Source: Leptolyngbya sp. FACHB-8 (lineage in GTDB: Bacteria; Cyanobacteriota; Cyanobacteriia; Elainellales; Elainellaceae). Taken from it: DNA of 64,000 bases. The stretch is taken from assembly GCF_014695575.1 (NCBI RefSeq), contig NZ_JACJOO010000008.1, positions 1 through 64,000 of the forward strand. Direction: 5' to 3'. A program made the translations under genes and the position numbers. Under the pieces are notes generated by a model. That model did no database searches, was not told where the DNA came from, and worked only from the letters and a program-made list of their open reading frames with translations. Positions 16,978 through 26,900 of the stretch are shown here, piece after piece (the first letter of the stretch is position 1; each line of letters begins with the position of its first letter).

Positions 16978-17757
16978 ATGTGGGTCTTTTGTGGTGGCAT
17001 GTTCCGGTCAGCATCAACTCTACAGTTTCAAATCACAACGCGGCTGGTAAAAGATGCAGGAGTTGGCGAGCAGATTGGTTGGATTGATGCGTATCGCTTT
17101 GCAGAAATACAACGTACCCATACCCATAAACCGGGTTTCAAGGTCGTCAAAGTTCATGTTTGCACAGAATCCATCCAGGCAGAGTTTTTACAAGATAATG
17201 CATTAGGAATTTACATCTTTAGGGATGTCCGAGATGTTTTTTCGTCTTATCTCAAACAGCGTCAAAAGTCATTTCAATTTATATGGAATGAGGGTTTTCT
17301 AGAAACATGCTTGAATAACTATAAAATTTGGACAACATTACCCAATACACTTGTTTCTACATACCAGAGGGTAATGGATAACCCACCTGAAGAAGTCCTC
17401 AGAATTGCCCACCATCTAAATCTGGATATTAACCTGGAGGAATGCCAACAGATTGCAGATGACTATAGCCTAGAATCTCAACAACAACGAATTGAATGTT
17501 TTCGCAAACAACTTCTACAAACGCCTTTAAACCCTAACGATCACCGCGAAATTGTTGATTATCACGATGAAGAAACACTACTTCACATGAACCATATCGA
17601 TTCAGCAAAGCGCGGTCGTTGGAGAGAGGATCTCTTACCTGAAGAAGTGGCTTTAATTGAAGAGAAGGTTATCGAATGGTGTAACCAGCATAGTTATAAT
17701 CCTTCTCTTTTCCTTCAAAAATCCAATGCATTGCTATCCACTTCCGTGGAGCTGTAG
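16978..17757 (+). CDS. sulfotransferase-like protein
   Basis: A 259-residue protein with the marks of PAPS-dependent sulfotransferases. The N-terminal phosphosulfate-binding loop is GGMFRSASTLQFQI (residues 6-19), and the 3'-phosphate-binding segment is IYIFRDVRDVFSSYLKQR (about 79-96). Near the C terminus, KRGRWREDLLPEE resembles the substrate-binding RKG..GdW region of the family. It would transfer sulfate from PAPS to a carbohydrate or small molecule. It lies downstream of a glycosyltransferase but behind a terminator-like hairpin, so it probably has its own promoter. A link to sulfated exopolysaccharide is inference. Confidence 0.8.
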   Translation: MWVFCGGMFRSASTLQFQITTRLVKDAGVGEQIGWIDAYRFAEIQRTHTHKPGFKVVKVHVCTESIQAEFLQDNALGIYIFRDVRDVFSSYLKQRQKSFQFIWNEGFLETCLNNYKIWTTLPNTLVSTYQRVMDNPPEEVLRIAHHLNLDINLEECQQIADDYSLESQQQRIECFRKQLLQTPLNPNDHREIVDYHDEETLLHMNHIDSAKRGRWREDLLPEEVALIEEKVIEWCNQHSYNPSLFLQKSNALLSTSVEL

Positions 17758-17819
17758 TTTTACCACCGTATCTTTCGTCTAACTGTTCACCCAAATCCAA
17801 ATAAGGTAGTACACTTCTG

Positions 17820-17900
17820 TAAAGGATAGAGAAAAAAGGCTGGTTTTAGAAGTTACGCTTTGCACAACTTCTAAAACCAGCCTTTTTTCTCTATCCTTTA
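17820..17900. terminator. bidirectional terminator, 35-bp perfect arms, between convergent genes
   Basis: The arms 17820-17854 and 17866-17900 match base for base around the loop ACGCTTTGCAC, with A-run then T-run flanking GGCTGG/CCAGCC. Weaker pairing continues outward to about 17798 and 17923. It separates the sulfotransferase from the convergent hypothetical gene and fits a two-way terminator. Confidence 0.75.
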
Positions 17901-17920
17901 AGAAATAGGAGTACCACTTA

Positions 17921-18238
17921 TTAGGGGTGTTGACCGTCATACATAAGTTTTGTCCAAGCATTGGCTTCATCAGGGCTTTCCGCTGCCCATTTCTCTAAGG
18001 CCAGTTGTAGCCAGCTATTAAAGATTTGACGTCCACTGCGGTACTCCCGGAGTAGTCGGGGAAGTAGCTGTTTTGTTGGAATGTTAGCTAAAGTTGGTTC
18101 AATCCGCAGAAACAATCCTGGTTCACTCCCCGGGTCGCATGGCCTGGGACTGATATCCTTCGTTACTTCTGTAAACTGGCCTAATGGTAATGACATCAAC
18201 TCGACAACTCGTTCGGGAATGTATGCAGATTCGGTCAT
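17921..18238 (-). CDS. hypothetical protein
   Basis: A 105-residue soluble protein starting MTESAYIPERVVELMSLPLG, with no recognised domain, membrane segment or metal motif. It contains an arginine-rich helix (KQLLPRLLREYRSGRQIF) and a C-terminal helical region with two tryptophans. It converges on the sulfotransferase gene and shares the strong bidirectional hairpin at its 3' end, which supports its being a real transcription unit. Function unknown. Confidence 0.6.
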   Translation of the reverse strand: MTESAYIPERVVELMSLPLGQFTEVTKDISPRPCDPGSEPGLFLRIEPTLANIPTKQLLPRLLREYRSGRQIFNSWLQLALEKWAAESPDEANAWTKLMYDGQHP

Positions 18239-18547
18239 GGACGATCGCAGCCTCTATACGTTAGTCATTGACCCATATCAGAGAGCGTATCGGAAACAAA
18301 TGAAATATCTATGAAATTAATTTTATTTTGTCTATAGTTTTTTTGTTTTGTTATGTATTTAACGTTCCTAGAGCTAGCGATCGCTTTCAGGTTAAGACTG
18401 GATTAGTCTACAAGCAGACTGGGTACCTGCTCTAGTAATCAACAGCTTAAATTTGCCCATGTTTGAGAGTGGAAAGTGCAGATCATCCTCCCCTGCCAAA
18501 CATGGATTGATTTCTGCTGTTTACCACCATAAAGATTGTGACAGGCC

Positions 18548-18751
18548 ACCAATTTTGACAGGTGAGATGTGTCAAGCTTCGCCTGCCACATCCAATAATT
18601 CTCATTTTGGTTTGAAGGCTGAAAATAGTCCGCCTTCGGCGGGCTATTTTCAGCCTTCAAATCAAGGAGTTCTCGCCCGTCGGGCGCAAACTCTCGGATT
18701 TGAAGCTCATAATGAGAATTGCTGTGCCGCATCTCACCTGTCAAAATTGGT
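18548..18751. repeat. 30-bp-arm palindrome split by a mobile element
   Basis: Joining 18548-18592 to 18734-18751 (removing the MITE and one target copy) restores a hairpin. The left arm starts ACCAATTTTGACAGGTGAGA, the loop is TTC near 18578, and the right arm ends TCAAAATTGGT. 28 of 30 positions pair. This is the same architecture as the window's other palindromes, here interrupted by element copy B. Confidence 0.75.
18593..18724. mobile_element. MITE-like element, copy B (132 bp)
   Basis: The left end CAATAATTCTCA (18593-18604) differs at two of 12 bases from the family end; the right end TGAGAATTGCTG (18713-18724) is exact. The flanking 9-mers TGCCACATC (18584-18592) and TGCCGCATC (18725-18733) match at 8 of 9. 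It contains two internal hairpins (CCGCC-TTC-GGCGG; CGCCCG-T-CGGGCG), in the opposite order to copy A. Inserted in the right arm of an older palindrome. Confidence 0.78.
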
Positions 18752-18774
18752 ATGGTGAGGGTGCGCCTCACGCA

Positions 18775-18814
18775 CAAAAGTGGGTTTCCAAATCTGCAAA
18801 AGTGGGATGCACCC
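18775..18814 (+). repeat. dispersed repeat carrying AATCTGCAAAAGTGGGATG, copy 1
   Basis: CAAAAGTGGG occurs twice within this stretch, spaced about 21 bases apart, the second followed by ATGCACCC. A diverged copy lies inverted at 27455-27488. Its role is unknown. Confidence 0.5.
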
Positions 18815-18835
18815 ATATGGTGAAGTACCAGGAAT

Positions 18836-19054
18836 TCAGTCTTCGCTAGATAAGGTGTCAGACTGTACTGAAAATGCTTCCTCGCTGTCAGGGATAGAAA
18901 CGCCATAGGGTGTGCGAAATTTGGCAGTAATCCGATTCCCTCGATATGTCCCGGTAATGATACTGCAGGGCATATAGGTAGGCACTCCTGCCCTAGTAAC
19001 AGTTTGGTAAAACCCTTCAGTTATTTGAGGATTTTCAATATCTTTGAATTTCAT
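18836..19054 (-). CDS. small hypothetical protein
   Basis: A 72-residue protein, MKFKDIENPQITEGFYQTVT at the start, with a beta-rich middle (CSIITGTYRGNRITAKF) and an acidic, serine-rich tail. No known domain is recognised. Codon use and composition look like coding sequence rather than the repeat-derived frames nearby. It stands alone between repeats. Function unknown. Confidence 0.5.
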   Translation of the reverse strand: MKFKDIENPQITEGFYQTVTRAGVPTYMPCSIITGTYRGNRITAKFRTPYGVSIPDSEEAFSVQSDTLSSED

Positions 19055-19189
19055 ATTTTTTCTACAGCAGAGTGAGTCACTTAGCAGTTCATACGAACTC
19101 CACCTCGTATAGAAACGGTCTGTTTTTTGTTAGGTGTCCCATACCAGGCACTCGAACAGAAACTATGAATACTGGCTGAATCAATAGCA

Positions 19190-19366
19190 TCACATAGCAG
19201 AATCTTTCGGCATTACTTGGCGAGTTCTGGGTATGACTAGAACTTGCTCCAATCCTGTTATAAACAGCATTAAATTGAGCTTGATAAATAAAATCAAAGC
19301 GCTTACGTTACTGTTTTTAAACAGCCTTTTGGGAGGAGTCATAGGAATAGCCACCTCTCCCTTCAT
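19190..19366 (-). CDS. possible small membrane peptide
   Basis: A 58-residue frame with AGGAG seven to eleven bases upstream of ATG (19366) and one hydrophobic segment (VSALILFIKLNLMLFITGL). The ribosome-site motif recurs as a direct repeat (ATTTCGCTCCTG) just upstream, so it may be coincidental. It is listed only as a candidate; the remainder of 19055-19864 holds a palindrome and no other gene. Confidence 0.2.
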   Translation of the reverse strand: MKGEVAIPMTPPKRLFKNSNVSALILFIKLNLMLFITGLEQVLVIPRTRQVMPKDSAM

Positions 19367-19465
19367 ATTTCGCTCCTGTGGACCCATAATTACCTGCTTA
19401 TTTCGCTCCTGAGAGGTAGGTAAATCCTTGAAAAACTGTTCTCAAGACACCTAATAACAAGTAAA

Positions 19466-19519
19466 GTTAAATGCCTATGATAAAAAGCGGCGCGCCGCTT
19501 TTTATCATAGGCATTTAAC
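19466..19519. repeat. perfect 54-bp palindrome without spacer (family P, copy 1)
   Basis: 27-bp arms meet directly at CGCG (arm starts GTTAAATGCCTATGATAAAA). The same arm recurs at 20197-20265. Flanks on both sides also match copy 2 in inverted orientation, so the repeat unit is about 80 bp. The A5/GC/T5 layout would also act as a two-way terminator. Confidence 0.8.
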
Positions 19520-19864
19520 CCGACATGATATAAATCTGGAGCCGGGGTGGTTCTTGGCGCGATCGCCCTACCTCATGTAGGTAGCTTTGCTTAAATAGTA
19601 GCGATCGCTTGCCTCTTCTATTCATTCAAAGAATATAAATTCCTTATGGAATCAGATCTAAAGACATGGCTGTGATTCGGCTTCAGCACGGTTGCTATTT
19701 ATGATTTTTATGGAAATGCTTGTTATTACCCACACAAGATCCTCACACCCTTTTCTCTAAAATAGTCACTTGTAAACAATAAAAAGGATATGAACCACCC
19801 TAATAATTTGAAGTAATGTTTGCGACAGAAGATTTTAGAGGACGCTTTTTTAGGGTAGGCTGTC

Positions 19865-20047
19865 ATGAATGCTTTAGAAAAGTATGCAGCAGCAGTAGCT
19901 TCAAGACGTGGCTATCAGCTTCAGCTGCTGGATAAACAGTACGTTCTTATCAACGTGGAAACCGGAAGGATAGTCGGTTATCGGACGCTAGATGGAGTGC
20001 TTAGCTATCTAGAAGTTATTGAAGAAAATAGCACAGAGAAGGATTAG
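19865..20047 (+). CDS. small hypothetical protein (60 aa)
   Basis: A 60-residue charged protein with an amphipathic N-terminal helix (ALEKYAAAVASRRGYQLQLL) and a beta-like middle (QYVLINVETGRIVGYRTLDG), resembling the short conserved hypothetical proteins common in cyanobacteria. No domain is recognised. It sits alone between two inverted copies of an 80-bp palindromic unit (19453-19533 and 20183-20279). Upstream GGGTAGG may serve as a ribosome site. Function unknown. Confidence 0.55.
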   Translation: MNALEKYAAAVASRRGYQLQLLDKQYVLINVETGRIVGYRTLDGVLSYLEVIEENSTEKD

Positions 20048-20196
20048 GTGAACAGATATTGTATGTATCGCTGAAAGCCCCTTACAGAGGGCGATTTCCT
20101 CAAGTCTCAAGCTATTAGAAGTGGTGAGCTTAGAAGCTTTGTTCTGTCATACTTTCAATTTCCTGAAGTGGGCGGTTGTGATTAATATTATGCCAG

Positions 20197-20265
20197 GTTA
20201 AATGCTTATGATAAAAAGTAGCGCGGCGCAAAGCGCCGCGCTACTTTTTATCATAAGCATTTAAC
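20197..20265. repeat. 33-bp-arm perfect palindrome (family P, copy 2)
   Basis: The arms 20197-20229 and 20233-20265 are exactly complementary around loop AAA (core GGCGC-AAA-GCGCC). The outer 21 bases of the arm match copy 1 except for one base. The right flank TTTACTTGTTAT is the complement of copy 1's left flank. Confidence 0.8.
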
Positions 20266-20277
20266 TTTACTTGTTAT

Positions 20278-20342
20278 AAACATAAGATTCAAAAGGCTGT
20301 GCTGCTTACGAAGAGCGGCACAGCCTTTTAGATCTTATGTTT
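20278..20342. terminator. terminator-like hairpin before the response-regulator kinase
   Basis: AAACATAAGAT...AAAAGGCTGTGC pairs with GCACAGCCTTTT...ATCTTATGTTT with few mismatches around a short loop near 20308. It lies 13 bases from the preceding palindrome and 52 bases beyond the end of the minus-strand kinase gene, so it may terminate that operon. Confidence 0.6.
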
Positions 20343-20394
20343 AAGCAGGTTGAACTATTGAGTACAACTATGGGTAAGCATCCCGGAACTCTTT

Positions 20395-21528
20395 TCAACT
20401 CGACACGGTACTTTCCTGTTGACTATCTGCATATTGGTGGTGTGGTAATTTAATAATTATGGTTGTTCCTATACCCACTTCACTCTCAACAGCAATTTGC
20501 CCACTGTGCAGATCTAAACACCGTTTTACGATAGTCAACCCTAGTCCTGTGCCTGGAATATCGCCGACATTGTTTGCTCGTTGAAAAGGTTCAAATAAAC
20601 GCTGTTGGGCATCAAGGGGAATTCCAATGCCTGTGTCTCGAACCTGTAGTGTGACTTCTTCCGGAGCACAGGAAAGATCAAAATAGACGGTGCCACCTTG
20701 AGGCGAATATTTAACTGCGTTTAAGATTAAGTTAGTGAGAATGTGTCTGAGAAGCTTCTGATCCAAATACGTATTTTCACAATCACCATGGCAATTAAAC
20801 CTAATGCGATGGTGAGGATTTACACTAAATTGTATTTCCTCCACCAAGCTTAGACAAAACTGCTCTAAATCTAAAGGTGCTGGTTCAAACTTCAAGTTTC
20901 CGCCTTCAGCACGACCAATAGCCAGCAAATCGTTCAACAATTGATCCATAGTTCGGAGCGACTCCTGAATCATGTATAGGAACTCGCGTCGCCGCTCCTC
21001 AGTCAAATTGTGATACTCATGCTCAAGCAATTGGGCGCAACCTAGAATAGATGTCATCGGGCTCCGGATCTCATGAGCCGCCATTGACCAAAATCGAGAT
21101 TTTAGTTCGCTTAACTCCTTTTCTTTCTCCAGAGCGACGCGGATGGCCGTCTCTGATAAACGACGGCGGAGGGCAACTTCGATCGCAACCTGTAAGTCTC
21201 GCTCATCAAACGGTTTAACAATATACCCAAATGGTTCAGTTACTTTTGCCCGTTGTAAGGTTGCATCATCGGCGTAAGCTGTTAAATAAATGACAGGGGT
21301 ATCAAAATCAGTTCGAATTTGTTCTGCCGCTTCGATACCATCCATATGGCCTTTTAGCCGAATGTCCATTAAAACTAAATCAGGTCGTAATTCTGCGACC
21401 TTGGCAATGGCTTCCTCTCCAGAAGCAACCGATTCGGATACAACATATCCTAACTTCTTTAACCGCTTCTCGATATCTCGAGCAACGACTCTTTCATCTT
21501 CAACAATCAAAATCTTTTCAGAAGCCAC
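20395..21528 (-). CDS. response regulator-histidine kinase hybrid (REC-HisKA-HATPase)
   Basis: A 377-residue protein with an N-terminal receiver (residues 4-120; VEDE acidic pair, phospho-acceptor Asp55 in LVLMDIRL, Lys105 in VKPFDE) followed by a HisKA domain with His152 in [12 protein letters not shown] and a HATPase with the N box [11 protein letters not shown]1 DTGIGI and G2 GTGLGL. It has no membrane segment or DNA-binding domain; the REC-first order is common in cyanobacteria. It would receive phosphate on the REC and act as a cytoplasmic kinase. Start is GTG at 21528, directly after the TAA of the upstream kinase (no gap), so the two are a co-translated pair. The upstream bilin-type kinase is its likely partner (inference). 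Confidence 0.9.
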   Translation of the reverse strand: MASEKILIVEDERVVARDIEKRLKKLGYVVSESVASGEEAIAKVAELRPDLVLMDIRLKGHMDGIEAAEQIRTDFDTPVIYLTAYADDATLQRAKVTEPFGYIVKPFDERDLQVAIEVALRRRLSETAIRVALEKEKELSELKSRFWSMAAHEIRSPMTSILGCAQLLEHEYHNLTEERRREFLYMIQESLRTMDQLLNDLLAIGRAEGGNLKFEPAPLDLEQFCLSLVEEIQFSVNPHHRIRFNCHGDCENTYLDQKLLRHILTNLILNAVKYSPQGGTVYFDLSCAPEEVTLQVRDTGIGIPLDAQQRLFEPFQRANNVGDIPGTGLGLTIVKRCLDLHSGQIAVESEVGIGTTIIIKLPHHQYADSQQESTVSS

Positions 21529-23736
21529 TTATTGTACCTTCCCAGTATTCTCTAATTCTGAAAATGTAATTGTAAAAGTTGTTCCTCGTCCGTTAGTTTG
21601 ATCCAGTTTAATCGTACCTTCTAACTGTTCTGTGAAAATGCAGACTAATTCTAAACCGAGTGATTCGGTATTACGAAAGTCCAGCTCTGGTGGAAAGCCA
21701 ATTCCATTATCTTGAACACCTAATGTAAATTGCTTGTTAGCTGTGGGAAAGATTCTCACAACAATTTCATTTTCTGGATTGGAGGCTGGGAAGGCATGTT
21801 TTAGGGCATTAGAAACCAATTCATTAATAATCAATCCACAGGGAATCGCTGTATCAATATTGAGCCAAACATTCTCTGCCTCAGTTCGTAAAGTTGCAGC
21901 TCTCGAATTAGCTGCATAGGAGCGAAGCAAGTTATCGGCCAGGTCACGAATATATTCAGCAAAGTTGATTTTGAGCAAGTTACTCGATTGATGCAGCTTC
22001 TCATGAATCAGCGCCATTGAACGGATTCGATTTTGGCTGTCCTTAAATAGCGCGAGTACCCTATCATCTTTGATGTAGTCTGATTGGAGGCGCAGGACAC
22101 TGGAGATTACCTGGAGATTGTTTTTGACCCGGTGGTGAATTTCTTTTAGTAAAACTTCTTTCTCTTTCAGCGATAGCTTTAGTTGCTCCTCAGTTCGTTT
22201 ACGCTCCTTAAGTTCATTCTGAGCCTGCTGATATAGCTCTGATTGTTGAATGGCGATCGCCATATGCGTTGCCAGTTGCTTTAGCAACTCAACTTCAAAT
22301 GCTCGCCATCGTCTCGGTCCAGAGCACTGGTAGGCACACAACAATCCCCACAGATGTTCTCCCTGAAGGATTGGTACGACTAGGCTAGCTCGAACATCAT
22401 AGAGAGCCAGAATGTCAATATGACATTGAGTTAAACCAGCCGTGTAAATATCCTCACAAACCTGAGTCCGTCCCTCTTTGTAGGCCTGGGCATAGTTTTG
22501 CCCAAAGCAAGTATCTCGAATACTACTATTCAGGGCAGGTCTCCAACCGTTCTCGATCGACTCAACCACAGTCGTGCCACTCCAGTCAGGGTTGAACTGG
22601 TAAATGATGACCCGGTCAGTTTTAAGAAATTGTCGAACTTCTTCTACACTCCTTTGGAGGATGTCATGCAGGGTAAGGGATTCTCGAATGTGAAGCGCCA
22701 TTGTGGCGAGAATCTGACTACACTTCAACTGCTCTAATAAGCCTGACGGGTTTTTTAATAACTGGCGGTCAAGCTCTGGGTATTGGTCTTCAGATTCCGT
22801 GCGTGAGATTTTAAAGTGCTCAATCGATTGTTGTAGCTCCTCCTCCGCGCTATACATCTCGTTCAAGTCCAACGTTTGCAGGAAACTTGTTGGTGAGACC
22901 ACGCCTAAAAGGTCGCCTTGCTCTCCGTATACTCCAAACCGCTGTACTCTTGCTTGCTGCATTTTCCAGTAGGCAACTAATACTGACTCTGACGATGCAA
23001 AGTGCAGAAATGGTGTGCTCATGATCGTTTGGGCTTGTATTTGCGATAAATCTAGCCCTAATGACCAAAGTTGAAGGATATGCCGCTCTAAAATCAACCC
23101 TACTGGGTAAGAATTATTCTCTGTCTCATGAGCTGCCGTTAGTACGATACAATCAACCGCATGATCGACCATCTGTTGGGCCAGATCAAGAATGGTTGTT
23201 GTTGCAGGCGCGTAAATGGCTGGTGGAGAAACGATTGCGCCTAATTGCTTTGATTTCAATAATTCATCTAACTGTAGGACCTTGCGAATACTCGGTAGGG
23301 TCACGATACCAAGCCATTGTCCCTGCTCATCAAGGACTGGAAGATGATGAATCCGATGCTGACGCATTTGCGCAAGGGCAGTCAATGTATTTTGACCCCT
23401 CGATTGGGTTAAGGCGATGATGGACCGCGACACCACATCAGAAATTTTTACCGTTGTTAGGTCTTGCCCCGAAACAATAGCCTGTAACGCGTCTCGCTCG
23501 GCAAATACTCCTAAGGGCTGTGTCCCGTTTACAATTAAAATGCCACTCGCTCGTGCCTCGCTCATCAAAATGGTATTGAGCGAGAGTTCCAGCCCCGGCA
23601 GAACACAACTGCTCTGCGCTTTGCTCATCATCATAATTGTGTCCCTGACAGAAACATCAGGCGACACCGTGAGTGGACGTCGGTCAATGGCAGGGTCCAC
23701 AGCTATGAGAGGGTTCGATGACTGTTGGGGATACAT
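21529..23736 (-). CDS. CBS-GAF sensor histidine kinase with cyanobacteriochrome-type GAF
   Basis: About 735 residues. Residues 20-300 hold two CBS pairs (signatures [39 protein letters not shown] and a second set ending [12 protein letters not shown]). Residues about 355-510 are a GAF domain with DTCF (Cys410) and QCHIDIL (Cys438). The first is the DXCF motif and the second the canonical bilin-linking cysteine of dual-cysteine cyanobacteriochromes. A coiled coil leads to a HisKA_2 domain ([13 protein letters not shown], about 530-545) and HATPase ([18 protein letters not shown]). ATG at 23736 is preferred to the frame that continues to 23787. CBS domains often bind adenine nucleotides, so the protein could join energy and light input. 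It is directly followed by the REC-kinase gene. Confidence 0.88.
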   Translation of the reverse strand: MYPQQSSNPLIAVDPAIDRRPLTVSPDVSVRDTIMMMSKAQSSCVLPGLELSLNTILMSEARASGILIVNGTQPLGVFAERDALQAIVSGQDLTTVKISDVVSRSIIALTQSRGQNTLTALAQMRQHRIHHLPVLDEQGQWLGIVTLPSIRKVLQLDELLKSKQLGAIVSPPAIYAPATTTILDLAQQMVDHAVDCIVLTAAHETENNSYPVGLILERHILQLWSLGLDLSQIQAQTIMSTPFLHFASSESVLVAYWKMQQARVQRFGVYGEQGDLLGVVSPTSFLQTLDLNEMYSAEEELQQSIEHFKISRTESEDQYPELDRQLLKNPSGLLEQLKCSQILATMALHIRESLTLHDILQRSVEEVRQFLKTDRVIIYQFNPDWSGTTVVESIENGWRPALNSSIRDTCFGQNYAQAYKEGRTQVCEDIYTAGLTQCHIDILALYDVRASLVVPILQGEHLWGLLCAYQCSGPRRWRAFEVELLKQLATHMAIAIQQSELYQQAQNELKERKRTEEQLKLSLKEKEVLLKEIHHRVKNNLQVISSVLRLQSDYIKDDRVLALFKDSQNRIRSMALIHEKLHQSSNLLKINFAEYIRDLADNLLRSYAANSRAATLRTEAENVWLNIDTAIPCGLIINELVSNALKHAFPASNPENEIVVRIFPTANKQFTLGVQDNGIGFPPELDFRNTESLGLELVCIFTEQLEGTIKLDQTNGRGTTFTITFSELENTGKVQ

Positions 23737-23965
23737 GGAAGCAATCGTTTTTGAGTGGCAGGTGCTTTTGAATAAGACCTGGAGCACGATTCGCAGAAAA
23801 ACTGGGAGAGAGAATTAAGCATACCCGACCCTGCTCAAGACCGGGGCAGTTTAACAATTGCCTCTATCCGTATTGACGTAGCAGAACAATGCTATCAGTG
23901 AATATATTTCAAGTCATTTTAAAAAATATTACATACTCCCAAGAAGGTATTTTTTAGCACCTGGG

Positions 23966-26900
23966 TTAAATTTCTCCATGCCGAGTCGGTTGCACTAGAG
24001 CTGCAACTGTTTTAACGAACGTCTCTGGTTCTATCGGTTTAGAAATATGTCGTTGAAACCCTGCTGCTATAGCCTGCCGGTAGTTGATGTCTCCGGCATA
24101 GGCAGTCAGGGCGATCGCCGGAACCTTACCTCCCTGCTCCGGTGGAAGCGATCGCACCTGTTTCATCAACATATAACCATCCATGTCTGGCATCCCAATA
24201 TCACTGACCAGCAAATCCGGTTGGGATTCGCTGAGTAAGGTCAGGGCTTCATCAGCGGATGTTGCCGAGATAACTTTTGCGCCCGCTTGTTCTAAAACAA
24301 ACGTGGCGAACTCTAGCGCATCGGGTTCATTGTCCACGACTAAGATTTGCGTGTCTTGTAAGTTAAAGTCCTCCTCTGAAGGCTGCCTATTCTCCTCTTG
24401 AACGGCCTGTGCAGTTATCAGTGGCAACCGTATGGTAAAGGTTGCCCCCTGCCCTTCGCCGGGGCTCTCTACTTGCACCGATCCACCATGGGCCTCCACT
24501 AACTGACGCACGATCGCCAACCCCAGTCCCAGCCCCCCAAAGCGGCGTGTAGTTGCTCCATCTGCTTGCCGAAAGTAGTCAAACACATGGGGCAGGAAGC
24601 TAGCATGAATGCCAATGCCCCGATCCCTTACCGTAATCAGAGCCTGATTATCCTGATGCTCTAAGCTCACCTCAATCTGGCCGCCTTCTGGTGTGAACTT
24701 CACCGCATTAGAGAGGACATTCCAAACCACTTGCTGTAATCGGGTTGCATCGCCTAAAACCAATCCGACGTGAGAGTCTAGCCTTGTCTCTATCTCAATG
24801 GACTTGGCCTGGGCTGCCAACTGAACAGTCTCCATCGCGGCTTGAACGGTCGCCACCAAATTAACAGGTGCCACATTCAGGCTGAGCTTGCCACGTAGAA
24901 TGCGCGAGATATCCAGTAAATCCTCAACCAGTTGGGCTTGCAGCCTGGCATTGCGCTCAATGGCTGCCCAGGCTTTTGCCGTTCTGTTTGCATCCAAAAC
25001 GCCTTTCCGCAGCATCTGGATCCAACCCAGAATTGGGTTAAGAGGCGATCGCAACTCGTGTGAGAGTACCGCCATAAATTCGTCCTTCATCCGGTTGGAT
25101 TCCTGGGCCTGCTGGTACAGTTGGGCATTATCAAATGCCAGTGCAGCCCGGTGCCCGAGTTCCTCTGCAACAGCCAAATCTGTTGGAGTATAACGGCGGT
25201 TAGAACTTGCGGTTAAGCCCAGGGTTAATGCTCCTAACCTGCGACCATGAGCTGTAAGGGGAACGGTGATGAGCGATCGCGTTTGGCAATCTCGCATGAA
25301 TTGAAGGTGCTCAGCATTAATAGCAACTATTTGCATCCATGAATCGGTAACGTGAGACATCAGGTTGGCTTTACCCGTGCTCAGAACCTTTGTGATGGGG
25401 TGGCTCTCACACTTGTGAGGTGGGGTGTATTGCTGTAGCTGCTCAAACCACTCCTGTTTGGTTGGGTCACCGTGGTACCACGCCGCTCGCTCAATCTGGT
25501 TGCTGGGGCTGAGAATATCAAAGAAGCAAAAGTCGGCTAGAAATGGTACAGCCAACTGTGCAATGTTAAATAACGTGATTTTGTAATCGAGAGTCTCCGC
25601 TAATACAGCACTCGCCCGGGACAAAAATTGCTCTCGCTCTGCGGCCTGATGCGCTTCGGTTCTATCCCGCAGCATCTTGACTAAACCTTGAAGGTTGCCC
25701 GCTTCATCCCGCAGTTGCATCATCAAACCACTGGCAAAAAACCGGCTCCCATCTTTGCGGAGGTGCCAGCGTTCATCCTCTGCATGCCCCTGAGCCAGCG
25801 CGGTCTGGAGTTCCTTCTCGGATTGTCTAGTTTCCCTATCCTCTGGGGTAAAGATTATGTAGTTGGGCTGACCGATGATTTCTGCCTCATGATAGCCCAA
25901 CAACCGTTCGGCTCCAGGGTTCCAACTGGTGATGATACCACTGGCATTAAGGGTAAAGATGGCATAATCCCTTGCGCTCTCGACAATTAAACGAAAGCGG
26001 GATTCACTTTCTCGGAGAGCAGATTCCGCTTCCTGGCGTCTGGCTTTGTCTTGTTTGCGCTCGGTAATGTCTCGAAAATAAACACTGAAACCGACCTTAC
26101 AAGGATAAGCATGAATTTCTAACCACTTCTTCGAAGATTCATCAAATACCTCAAATTGCGTTATTTCTGGTTCTGCGGTGATGCGGCACTGGATTTGTTT
26201 TAGAACAGTGGCGATCGCACACGGCTCCATGTCCTGGTAGGTTTTTCCAACCATTTCCTCCGGTTGCAGACCGTTCACTCGCGCGGCTTCCTGATTGGCA
26301 TAGGTAATCCGCCAATCCTGATCGACACAGACAAAAGCATCCGTAATACTTTCTAGAATTTCAACGGCTCGTCGTGCCGATTCATCAAAAGCTCGGCGGT
26401 TTGCTTCCGCGTCTTGACGGGCCGCTTGCTCTCGCTGCAAGGCCACCTCAGCCGCTTGGCGCAGATGAATACTTTGCAGGGCAGCCGCCGTAAAATCTGC
26501 GAGGCTGGTCATGAGCCGCACATCTTCCAGATCAAACTGGCGTGATTCGTCATGGGACACGACCCAGATCGTTCCTAAGGGGTTAGTCGCCCCCATTAAG
26601 GGAATGGTCAACCCTTCAACAATCGTCGTTTTTGCTTCCTCTAAGTAGGTAAAGTACCGTTCAGGATGGGAGTAAAGTTGAGGCTTCTGGAGATCCAGGC
26701 AGGTACCGCAGGGGCTGAAACTCCTTGAGATTGTTCCCCCCTCGTGCTCAGCTAATGCTCCGGCGATCGCACTCCAACAAAACATCTCTTCCCCATCAGG
26801 GGTAACTTCTAGCAAGCTCACCCCAGCGCTCCCTACCTGGCATAAGTCTTTCGCCACCGTTACCAGCGTCTTGAGCATGGTTTGGGACTGCTCTGCCAAT

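Noticed and set aside
19453-20279. The segment between inverted palindromes as a complete transposon
   Set aside because: No transposase-like protein and no flanking target duplication were found, so it is reported only as an inverted repeat arrangement.
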